Assembly (NCBI GenBank): GCA_013115125.1
Contig: JABANN010000064.1
Location: 1-64,000, forward strand
Length of the DNA: 64,000 nt
Origin: Perkinsus olseni
Lineage: Eukaryota; Perkinsozoa; Perkinsida
Reading direction: 5' to 3'
A model generated the notes under the pieces. That model was not told where the DNA came from. It was given only the letters and a program-made list of their open reading frames with translations, and ran no database searches. Positions 10,688 through 20,210 of the stretch are shown here, piece after piece; the stretch's first letter is position 1, and each line of letters starts with the position of its first letter. Both the position numbers and the translations under genes were made by a program.

Positions 10688-13025
10688 ATGAGAGTGATGG
10701 GACCAACACTCCTCAGCAGGCTCGGGCTCCTGCGACGGGGTTCGACCACGACAACCGCCCATCGATCGTTAGCATCCTCGACGAGCCCATCGGTTGTTCG
10801 AGGGGCTCACCAGAGGCGAGTGTACTCAGATGACCGTCGTGTATCGACAGGGTTGAGTATGACTAGTCTATAGGTGCGACGTTGCCATAATCGGGGGCGG
10901 CATCAGCGGCTGTTCTCTTGCCTGGGTTCTTGCCCGCTTCACTGACATGTGAGTTTACCAGTCGCCTTGCTGTTATTGAGGGTTCCTTTAGAAACTCCGT
11001 GGTCGTGTTGGAGCGGCATAATAACGTTGGCAGAGTATGCAGCCATGCAAAGAACAACTCGCAGACTCTGCATCGTGTAGGGGCATTACTCGCTGGGGTG
11101 GTGGTGAGGCATCAAAGGTGGTATTCTTGCAGTAGGGCGACGTCGAGACTAACTATAGTATACACAAGGCTCGTCGCGCCAACGCTCAAGCTGAGCTGCT
11201 CCGCCGCTTCACGAGTACTGTTTTAGAGGAGCCTGAAAGGGACAGCTGCGTATTCAGGATGGTAGCATTCGCACCCCGCCCTTCCGCGCTTCTGTTCTTC
11301 TCCACTGGAAGGAGGCTGTACAGTTTTGTATCATTTTTCTCAGTCTAAGCTGTGCCTTGGGGTTGGTGAGGAAGAGCAGGAGCTGCTCAGGCAGCGGTAC
11401 GAGTCCTTTCGTGAGGAATTCCCCTCGATGCGGTTCACGGAGAAGAAGTAGACAAGCCTCCTCCGAGAGCTGATCGCCTAGGTTCCTCATTTAGAGAGGA
11501 GATATTCCGGTTGGAACCGGCAGTAGTGCTCGAAGACCTTGATGGATCGAGCTTTAGATCCGAGCCGCTCGCAGCCATAGCGATAGAAGATGAGTGGGGT
11601 GTGTCTGGTAGTGGTAGCGTGATGAGTCTGATCAGATACGCCGCTGTTAACTACGGTGAGCTCACACACTCGTTCGTCCGCCATTCACGGAGGCACGCGT
11701 CGGAAACGGGAAAAAAGGTCGAGTTTATTACGTCAACGAAGGTAAAGTGGGAGCCGGATCCTGAAGACCCCTCGCGCTTCAGGTTGAGTCCCTCGCTCCG
11801 TATGATGACGGTGATGTTATGTTGCGGTGTTCAATGAACGACGTCGAGGTTCGGGCGAGATTCTGCGTCGTCTCAGCGGGCGGTTACTCGGTACTACCGT
11901 CGCAGCCGCTTCGCCCCGTCTCTCCTGCGAAGTTTTCATGTTTTTATGTGCGTCCTTGTAGTTGCTATTGGCCCACAGTCTCGGCCTCGCCAAGCATTTG
12001 TCACTCCTTCCCATCGCGGGTTCATTTTTTTTCGCAGGCTCATCGGGGGCCTACCGGAGACTGCTTAACGGCAAGGTGTAAGGTCCGCTACGACCGAGAG
12101 ATTGCTGCATTGACGCCATCAGGTACGCTGTCCAGGACCCCGCTCTACCGTTTGCTGCTCCCCATGCTGATCCAGATGTAGCCAAGCTTGGCCATCCAAC
12201 TCGGTAGTAGGGCTCTACTAGAGGCGACCATCAGCCTGCGTGATGGTACTGGGCCTGCCGTTGGTAGTTTCGGCCCAACAGCGGCGTTCCATCCGATGAT
12301 GGAGAGGTATCTTTTCGAGTCCCTACCGGATGCTCTGAGGACAATGCAGCTGACAGACCCAGCAACGATCGCCGCCCTTGCCGATATCCTAGCTGAGAGG
12401 CCGCACTTGATAGGATACGCTTTGGCGCAGATGACGTAGCCTAGTCACCGAGAGATCTTTCCCGCCCTCGTCGCTGCAGGTACGAGGCGCCGCTACTTGG
12501 TGAGCATCAATACGCTATGTAGGGGCACTCTCGTTATGGTCACTCTCACGTGCCCACTCCTCAGTAACGAGGCAGGTCGGTTAGTACCGGCCATTGCTCG
12601 AGGAAGAGTTCGATTATCGCCAGCATGGGGCTTTGGAGGGGTCCGTCCCCAATTGTTGGACACTTGGAAGAAGACACTTGTAGGAGATCTCGGTGCGTGG
12701 GGCTGCGTACGCTCACTGTCGTCAGCTGATGGGAGCTGGCAAGATAGTCGAGCCTGAGGTCCCGAATATGATCTTCAACATAACACCATCGCCTGGGGCG
12801 ACCGTCTGTTTGGCTAGCGCCTTGTCTGATGCGTTGAGGTGAGGATCTACGAAGCTCCTGTTGGTAGAGCTCTGTTTCGGACCACTGTTACCTCCGACGT
12901 TGTGGGCAACTCTGTCTGTCAGGATTTGCGATCATCTCGGCGCTGAATTTGACTATGAGGAGGTGATGAGACTACTGGCTGTGAACTTGCGTGATCCTTG
13001 TGTGGCTGAGCTCGTCCTTTCCTGA
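10688..13025 (+). CDS. mqo: Malate:quinone oxidoreductase, mitochondrial
   Basis: FAD enzyme oxidising malate to oxaloacetate and passing electrons to quinone at the inner mitochondrial membrane. Fourteen exons in phase give 537 residues: 10688-10821, 10874-10948, 10992-11076, 11136-11261, 11344-11447, 11495-11741, 11783-11890, 11962-12077, 12123-12203, 12268-12435, 12480-12518, 12565-12679, 12726-12838, 12923-13025. The first exon is Arg/Ser/Thr-rich without acidic residues, a typical mitochondrial presequence. Then come the FAD Rossmann motif VAIIGGGISGCSLAW, the family block NNSQTLHRGDVETNY, LLPIAGSFFF, QDPALPFAAPHADPD, GFGGVRPQLLD and ITPSPGATVCL. It follows the epsilonproteobacterial/apicomplexan type of MQO. 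A CGAGTG|GTACTC-type donor was chosen for intron 1 because it alone gives a normal length and correct phase. Confidence 0.93.
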
Positions 13026-14196
13026 GAACACATGTGTTGACTAAGTCAACTTGGCTTCGAGAACCTTTTCGTTACCCTTGATCGACTTGTGTTTGATCGC
13101 ACCACTGCCTAGGATCTATTATAGGCAGCGCAGTTGACAGTGCCTTCCTCGTTAAGAACCTTCAATGGAACTCTCCCCTTTTATTTTCACTGATCAGACA
13201 GTTGAGCTTGATCGCTGATCATTGATCAGTATGATCCCCATCGCTTCTCGTAGACCTTTCCTCGTCGAATGCGGACCGTGGTATCGCTTTCTTCGGAGAA
13301 CAGGAGCTTCCGCTATTACCCCACGGAAGTGTTGCGTGTGTCAATGTCATCGTAAGCCTCGCCCTGGCTCATGGTGATGGGCAACCTGTGGTGGATACAC
13401 TCCTGGGCTGCCGCCATAGCGGGAGCTCTGGCATGACGCTACGGCCGATAAGAAGAGTTTCTTGTGATTCACGAGGATAGACAGGGTTCCCCTCATAGAG
13501 AGGCGAGATGAAGTCCGAGTATGGAGCAGAATAGTGATAGCAGGGAACAACGACACTCAGTGCATTATGGCAATCGCATCCAACACCTTGATAGTTCCCT
13601 TCCCGTACGCACACAAGTCCGCACGCAGGAGTGCAAAAGATCACAACTGTGAGTGGTCGTGGGTCCTCGGTGGGCTGCTACTATAACCTGCGAGATGTTA
13701 CATCTGAGGTGAACTTGCGAGGAGCTCCTGCCGGACACGAATGGGCCTTCCTCTCGGGAACAGGGATAAGGAAGAGAGACAATGAATAGCGTCACGCGTT
13801 ATGTCATGCGTGACGTGCAGCGCGTGCCGTGCGAGTGGCGCTTCGTGTGGTACATACTAACTTGGAACAAGAAGAGTTGGGAACTCCTGGCCGTTCCTAG
13901 CCTGCCTTTATCGCAGGGGCCCGTCGTTCTCCCTTGTCGATCAGTGGGCCTGCAGCAAGCATGTTGCCAACGTATTAGATGGTGATAGCGCTTAACCTTT
14001 GATTGTAAAAAGGCTGTCTCTCATAGAGATCTTTTCCCGAAACTTTCGCGGAAGTATCTAGCTATCGTTCCATCGTCTGTTATCCTGGGGAGGAGTTAGC
14101 CGCTGTCTGGTTGATGGAATCACCATTCGAGCTTTGACGGTGTCGTTCCAGTTTTTTACGTATCGTTGTTTTAGCGACAGCACTACCTCCGCCACC
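13026..14196. other. Intergenic; nothing firmly recognised
   Basis: Several TGATCA-rich imperfect palindromes lie at about 13190-13230, just past the MQO stop. Short open frames on both strands show no family features. The right end carries a T-rich AG (14173-14174) that probably serves the EGF-TM copy 3 leader. Confidence 0.45.
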
Positions 14197-14710
14197 ATGA
14201 GCGCCTGCGACCCTCTCTCTCCCGACCAGTGTAACGGTCGTGGTGTGTGTGATCCTGGATTCGATGATATCCCCTCTTCCTGTGATTGCACTGTATGGTG
14301 GGATGGAGACCAATGCCAGAGGATATCTGGGTGAGCTGAATAGTGCAAGGGTCGACCTTGGATACTGGGTAGAACTCCTTAGGTACTATTGGCTCGTCAT
14401 AGTCCTTATTATAGTGGCTGTATTGAAGCTGACTTTCTTCGTGTTCTATTGTTGGTTCAAGTACCGCCGTGTTGCAGGCCATTCTCGTTCAAAGAGGATC
14501 GTACGTAGCCCAGCGTATGTACAGCCTGTGAGCAAGGGGGTAAGCCAGTCTGCTGCTTTCGGCAGAAGTCCCCGCTTACTGATGAGATGAGCCTCGCTTT
14601 CCAAAGCTCGACCCTCTGTGAGTCTCTCTCTCGTTATTTTTCAGGCGGTGCGTAGTCAACCTCCAGCTGGAGCGCAGTATGGCAGTTATACTGGAAAAGC
14701 CAGTGTGTAA
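14197..14710 (+). CDS. EGF-TM small membrane protein, copy 3
   Basis: Exons 14197-14330, 14383-14539 and 14645-14710 (introns 52 and 105 bases, phases 2 and 0) give 118 residues. The start MSACDPL sits in a GCCACC context. Cysteines are spaced C-x7-C-x5-C-x10-C-x-C-x8-C, ending WWDGDQCQ. The membrane span lies around YYWLVIVLIIVAVLKL, followed by a basic KYRR patch and a tail ending YTGKASV. This copy is about 12 kb from copies 1 and 2 yet keeps identical intron phases and a 157-base middle exon, so the three are dispersed paralogs. As in the others, the EGF module begins at residue 4 with no signal peptide. Function unknown. Confidence 0.8.
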
Positions 14711-14748
14711 ATAGCAAGTATACCTCGACCGACCGAGGGAATTTTCTA

Positions 14749-16019
14749 ATGTGGCCAGCCACCACACTGACGCCTTTTAAAGGCCCGCCGTCTTTCGCTA
14801 CCATCGTCGTCGATTCGGCACTCGAGTCGCTTTCTCGCCCCCCCCCCTCTGAGTTGAGCTTTTGCAAGGTAAATAGTTGGACTGATAATTCCCCTTTTGA
14901 TAGCGGCATTCTTATGCCCAATGTACTTGAACGGCTTGCCACTGCCGGCTGTGAGTGATCGTAGACGTCCGGCACGGCAATGTGACGAAGCCAATTCCGA
15001 TGAGGCGAGTACGGTTGAACGGGTCGTGACCTTGGTGCATATAACGTTCTGCCTCGCTGTTGATCTCCAGTGTCCCACCTGGTCGAGATCTCCGAGCCAG
15101 CGAGCATGGCGATCGAACCGCATCTAGCATGTTCGAACCCATTGAAGATAGAGGGCCTTATACGCTGTTCTGAGCACTTTCCGAGTCGGTCCTGCTACAG
15201 TATTCGGGTTCAGCACAGATCGAGGAAGGTACAGTGAATGAAGAACCACCGAGTCGCGGAGCCACACCTTGTCGGTCTCTGCAAACTGTCAATGTGACCC
15301 CTTCCAGCAAATGTGATAATCTCGACGGACCTTGTCTCCGCCAGACTGATGCGAGATAGGTTATACAGAGTCCCTGTTACGGTATGTTAGTACAGACACT
15401 GTAGCAGAGCTAGTCCGATCAAACCAAGTCCGTAATGAAGACGCTATCTACCTCATCGACTGCCGATACCCGTGAGGAGGTCTGCCGAGTGAGCGAAGTT
15501 GGATTCGTTGCTTGATAGGTATGAGTATAACGGAGGCCACATTATGAGTGCTATCAACTTCCCTCCGTATGAACTGGACTCGCTGAAGGAGTTCGTGTTC
15601 AACGACCTAGCCAGCCGAGACCGGCGTCGGGCGATAATTATTCTCCATTGTGAATTCTCCCAGCTCAGAGCACCTGTGGCTACTGATGCCTTGAAGAAGT
15701 AACGTGAGAGGGGGCTGCTGATATGCTTCAGTCGTGCGCACGATAGGAAATGAGGTCCTTCGCAGGATCAGCATGTCCGTCAGGTGAAATTTCGAGAACA
15801 TTCGAGAGGGTTTCATTCGGTGCGGTTTTTTGATCTTTCATTCAGCTTGTGAGACCGTCAGTATGTCATACTGTTGTTGTTGTTGTGGGACATGCCAGGC
15901 ATTCCGCCCGGTACGGATGCTCGAGGCCGCTTGAGCTCTATGTGATGAAGGGGGGATACTGCGACTTCTTCCGCAAGTTCAAAGAGCTATGTGAGCCCCA
16001 GTCCTACACGGAGATGTAA
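14749..16019 (+). CDS. CDC25-type dual-specificity phosphatase
   Basis: Rhodanese-fold phosphatase of the Cdc25 family, expected to activate cyclin-dependent kinases. The N-terminal exon (about 14749-14870) is Pro/Ser-rich. Later exons give [16 protein letters not shown], then YLIDCRYP joined across an intron (donor about 15473, acceptor about 15515) to [16 protein letters not shown], then the active-site loop [10 protein letters not shown] (Cys codon 15649-15651, Arg 15667-15669; C-x5-R). The distal exon gives [12 protein letters not shown] and [10 protein letters not shown], the usual end of the Cdc25 catalytic domain. The TAA at 16017-16019 overlaps a perfect GTAAGT donor (from 16016), so the coding sequence may instead splice onward at about 16073. 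Exon limits of the N-terminal half are approximate. Confidence 0.85.
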
Positions 16020-16072
16020 GTCGTTCAACAGCTGCCTCCTTTTCCACGACTGCTCTCCACATCAGGCAAGGG

Positions 16073-16756
16073 ACGATGGAAAATAATGACAGCAGCAATA
16101 ACGCTGACGTGAGGAGCCTCACGCTACGGTCGACTGCGGTCGCTTGAAAAGTGTCACAGCGCCTGATGATCGCTTCGCCTCGTTGTCAGGACTTACCAGG
16201 GTTGCTACCAGGGGGCTTAAGAGGCTCACCACCTGCTCACATGCGGGGTCGGCAGCGACGGCGGCGGAAGGTAGTGGAAGTGTAGCCGAGTTTACTAGTG
16301 AGTGGTTCTGCAGCAGGTCAGAGGGCGCTGCTTTGATGACATGGATCTGTCATTCCGGGGTGAGGGCTCGTCTTGTGGACGACGGTATCGCTCAGTCCGC
16401 GTGTTCCAGACTCCCGCCGGAGGTCCTCTCGACTCTCCTCCTCATCCTGGGGCACCACGATGGACGAACGAGAATCGCCGATCAGGTAAGGGTAGGATTA
16501 TTTAGGAGATCTCGGCTGAGTTGTGAGCGAGGTTGCTATCCGATGAGCTCATCTGGGTGCGGCCAAGTATCCACGGCAGGGAGAGCGCTGTAGCTGGCTG
16601 GTGTCCTGAGGATGCATGCGGCAATCATGCAAGCGCAGCAGTATCATCAGTAGTGGTACCTGCGAGACTCTCCGTCAGTCGTCTTCACCTTCCACCTCAG
16701 ACGGCCTTCGCGTCAACCGGATTTGGATACGGGACAGGCAGATCCTCCGTGAGCAG
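16073..16756 (+). CDS. Possible C-terminal extension of the CDC25 gene, or separate gene
   Basis: An acceptor at 16071-16072 is followed by an open exon with ATGGAAAATAATGAC at 16077, and the phase fits splicing from the GTAAGT donor that overlaps the CDC25 stop. Downstream open segments (16144-16500, 16550-16756) are Ser/Arg/Gly-rich with FDDMDLSFRGEG and a Pro-rich patch. I could not carry one frame through with confidence. Alternatively the ATG at 16077 begins its own trans-spliced gene. No domain recognised. Confidence 0.4.
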
Positions 16757-16759
16757 TGA

Positions 16760-17259
16760 GTGATTAGTTCCGTACGGGCCCCCTTATCACCGCCGTCACC
16801 TCCCCCCCCCTGTATCGAGGGAAGAACTAGAAGAACTTCCAGCCCTGGCTCAGGTGTATCAATGGACGGTACCTGCGTGTCTGATGATGATGATTGAAGA
16901 GGATAGGCGGCAACGTAACATGTATAGTGCAATGAATAGTACAATTCACGTTCAATGCCCCGTATGAAGCAAATTTCTGCACTATAGGTTAGTCTGTTGT
17001 TGAGGCTGTTTGTTGCTCACTAACATCTCGGAGGAAAACACTGAGACTTGCGTTTGACACAGGGACGATGTCTTCATCGACAGCCGAAGGCAGAAGCAGG
17101 AAGGCTGATCATCATTTTCAGGGCGTGCGCTTTTTGCATTTCTTACAACGCTATCGTCCTCGTTTGTTCATCTAGCGTTAGTTCCATTGCGTTGCTCTCC
17201 TCATACGTACGACCATCGCTGACGAATAGGTTTTTTACCCCCTTCTTGCCTCTTCCTTC
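16760..17259. other. Intergenic before battenin
   Basis: No supported gene. The last 40 bases before the battenin ATG are pyrimidine-rich but lack an obvious AG acceptor close to the start. Confidence 0.45.
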
Positions 17260-18597
17260 ATGTCCAAAAGAAGTGATAGATCTTCCGAAGAATTGCAGAC
17301 GTTGGAACCCGACGCGTCGGATTCTTCTGTAACGGAAGCAGACAAAGACGCCGTCAGCAAAGTTCCCGCTGCCACTGCGGCCGAGCAGATGGTCCGCAAA
17401 ACTTATGTGTTTTGCTTCGTCTGCACTACAGTGTGCGGGTTTATCAACAATACTGGCTACAACTTCGTCTTTACAGTTTCCCAAGATCTGGCTAAACAAT
17501 TCCATCATGAAGATGCTATGTCTTCATTCAGTATGGTCTTGTTGGCTGCTTGTTTCGGCATGACGATATTGCACTCTAAGTTCTTTCTGCACTTTCCATT
17601 TTTGGTGAGAATCGCGGCCTGTTTAGTCCTCCAGACGTTTGCGTATGTTCTTCTTGCGATTGCCTGTAAGATGACTAATGACAATATCGGTTTTGGCCTG
17701 TCATTGGCTGGAGCAGTCTGCACTGGCTTCTCTCAAGCACTAGGTGAAGTGCTCAACTTGAGTCAGCTGCATCACTTACCACCAAGCTTGGTCGGTGGCT
17801 GGGGCCTTGGTACGGGTCTTTCTGGTATCTTCGCTCCTCTCATTTACATGCTCTTCCTCAATGTCTTCCATTGGTCAAGGTTTGTCATCATGTTGGTGAT
17901 GAACATACTGACACCTATTTACTTTGGCGCATTCTTCTACATCAATCGTCAAGCTAACAAGAGGACCGTTAAGGGAGCGAAGGATGATGAGACGTCGCAC
18001 TCAGCCGAGCTCAACTTGAAGTCCTTGATAGGCGTTTGCAAGTACGCAGGGTTCATCATTTTCAACTTGGTCGCCGTGTATTTCCTGGAGTACTTTATTC
18101 AATCTGGTTTTATGGATAGGGCTTCGATCAATGTGGATACAGTTCACTCCTCCTATGTTGCAGCTAACTCGTATGAGATGATGTTGATCGGGTATAACAT
18201 TGGTGTCACCATCTCGAGGTCATCTGTCACCTTCTTCCGTATCAAGCGGGTTTGGATACCTACTGTCCTGCAAGCCTGTAACGCCATCTTTTGGGGCTTT
18301 GAGGCTACTACCCACTTCATCAGGAATGGTCTTGGTTTGACCGGTTTCTATCTCTATATACCCTTAGCTGCCATTATTGGTCTGATGGGCGGATTGTCTT
18401 ACGTCAATTGTATGTACCAGATTCAGCAAAATGAGGACATCCCCACCGATCTTCGACAGCTGGCGGTTAACCTATGTTTTGCCTCGTCTAACATTGGTAT
18501 TGTACTGGCAAGTGGTTTGGACTTGTGGCTTGCCAATACAGCCTTGAGTCAATGCAACATCTACGATTGCAGTAAACCACCGCAGATTTACAATTGA
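17260..18597 (+). CDS. Battenin (CLN3)-like membrane protein
   Basis: Single intronless frame of 445 residues from an ATG; it contrasts with the intron-crowded neighbours. About eleven hydrophobic spans follow a short acidic/Ser-rich cytosolic N-terminus. Family blocks: CGFINNTGYNFVFTVSQDL in the first span region and ALGEVLNLSQLHHL, SLVGGWGLGTGLSGIFAPL in the middle, and QLAVNLCFASSNIGIVLASG near the end, matching battenin's conserved segments. The human relative is a lysosomal membrane protein; a role in acidic-compartment transport is inference. The segment 17974-18288 was duplicated to 3654-3968. Lack of introns could reflect retroposition, though no relict leader or A-tract is visible beside it. 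Confidence 0.88.
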   Translation: MSKRSDRSSEELQTLEPDASDSSVTEADKDAVSKVPAATAAEQMVRKTYVFCFVCTTVCGFINNTGYNFVFTVSQDLAKQFHHEDAMSSFSMVLLAACFGMTILHSKFFLHFPFLVRIAACLVLQTFAYVLLAIACKMTNDNIGFGLSLAGAVCTGFSQALGEVLNLSQLHHLPPSLVGGWGLGTGLSGIFAPLIYMLFLNVFHWSRFVIMLVMNILTPIYFGAFFYINRQANKRTVKGAKDDETSHSAELNLKSLIGVCKYAGFIIFNLVAVYFLEYFIQSGFMDRASINVDTVHSSYVAANSYEMMLIGYNIGVTISRSSVTFFRIKRVWIPTVLQACNAIFWGFEATTHFIRNGLGLTGFYLYIPLAAIIGLMGGLSYVNCMYQIQQNEDIPTDLRQLAVNLCFASSNIGIVLASGLDLWLANTALSQCNIYDCSKPPQIYN

Positions 18598-20210
18598 ATG
18601 GGGCGATGGATGGTATCTCCCTATCCCCAAGCTACTATGTTGTCAATGAGATGCCCAGAGTTATTCAAGTCGCTAGCGTATTGGTGACCATCTTCCTCCT
18701 CCTCCTCTCCTGGAGGGGCATCTACATGAGTGTTGTCGAAATTGTCCTCTTCTTCTTTTTCTTCTTCTTGTTGTTCTTCTTAAGAGCCATGTCCGGAGTA
18801 GATCATACACTTTGCTCGTAGTCATTCTAGTTCAGTAGTAGTCGCAATTTGCAGTTGTCCTTTGCTCTCATTGCTTTGCTCATATCCATCATAGGAGTAG
18901 TAGTCCTTCGCTTTAGTCTCTCCGTAGTCGTCCCAGAAGGCACTCCTAGTGATGACGACCTTAACAACTGCTCTCTATCATTGTCATCAAGGAAGCAGTA
19001 ACAGTATCCGCTGATTGGCAGCAGCCTGATTGTAGTAGGGGGCGAAGGCCTCGCAGCCTAGTGATCTCGGTGTTCGTCGCCCTCAACGTAACCAGGGTTT
19101 ATTGAGATCACGTCAACCCTCTTTCCTGTTGCCGTTGTTGTTGTTGCCTTGACTCGTATGAGGCATACATTATAGCATAGCTTATATATCATATTACATC
19201 AGTTGATGGAATATAGCATATAGCCCCGAACAGCAGCATTGTCCTAGCGTAGCCATCATTGAGTTTCCATTGAGCGTTCCTCCTAAGTGTATCAGCATAG
19301 CAGTCTCATCATGGCGTTGCGTTGTTATACTGTATTCTTCAATCAACTGGTGGGGAGTGTCAGGGCTACAGTATACCTCTCTTCCTTTGAGTACCATAGC
19401 TCATGTAGTATGCTGTGTAGGCTCTTGAAGGTTCGGTAGCTCTCGTTACTCCGTGGAGAGCTTCAAAGTCGACGGCAGCTGGAGACCTTGTTGTTCATGG
19501 TGTTATCACAAGCTTCATATGCTAGCCGTCGAAGGCTGGTTGATGTGATGGGCAACTTCATAGAAGAGCTGCTGTCCTTGTTACTGTTATATGTAGTATG
19601 AGCGCGGTATGAACTTAGCCTATCGCGTAGTGGCCTCATTTTCGCATGTGACGTAGTGTCCTCATTTTTTGCATGTGGCATATTGGCCTCATTTTTTGGC
19701 ATCTTCTTCTCTATTATTATTGCAGACTGTATTACGGGTTCCTACTGCGGCAGCCTAGCTCGATCAGCCTATAGACACCGCGTTGTCTGCATTGCAGTCA
19801 TAGACTGACATCCCAGAGGACTTGGGAGAGCAGAGCCTCAACCGGGGTGATAGCGGACGAGGGGATAAAGCGGGGTGCGACTGATTGGCTTGCATGGTCC
19901 CATAGGCGCATTCGACCATCACGGATCTGTGGGTTCGAGCATTCTTGCTGCTTGCACGTCCCTTCTCGGACCAAGGCTTCGTGGTGATGGAAGATTCGGC
20001 CCCAGAGTCCAGAGTCCCAGAGTTCGACCCCAGAGGAGTCCTCGCTTCTTCATGCGCGACCCCTCGTCAGAGCGTTGTCTCTGCGTCGGCCCTGCTGGCA
20101 CGTCGCGATTTCGATCTTACAATGTTTCGGCGCCTTGAACTCTCCTTTCGAATTCATTGGGTACTTGGTACCATCGCCTTGCCAGTTTTTATGCAACATT
20201 AAGTGCTCTA
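18598..20210. other. Long battenin 3' flank and intergenic
   Basis: T/C-rich tracts (about 18690-18785), then sequence partly repeated near 4021-4103 downstream of the truncated battenin copy. No coding pattern that I can support. At 19630-19690 a short phrase (GCCTCATTTT...GCATGTG) is repeated three times. The right end contains an AAG acceptor candidate shortly before the ATG at 20211. Confidence 0.45.

Noticed and set aside
10852-10873. A 22-base micro-intron at the start of MQO
   Set aside because: Its phase works, but a donor at 10822 gives a normal 52-base intron in the same phase, so an unusual intron is not needed.
14634-15123. Long minus-strand frames opposite the CDC25 N-terminus
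   Set aside because: Shadows of coding exons on the plus strand; no family features.
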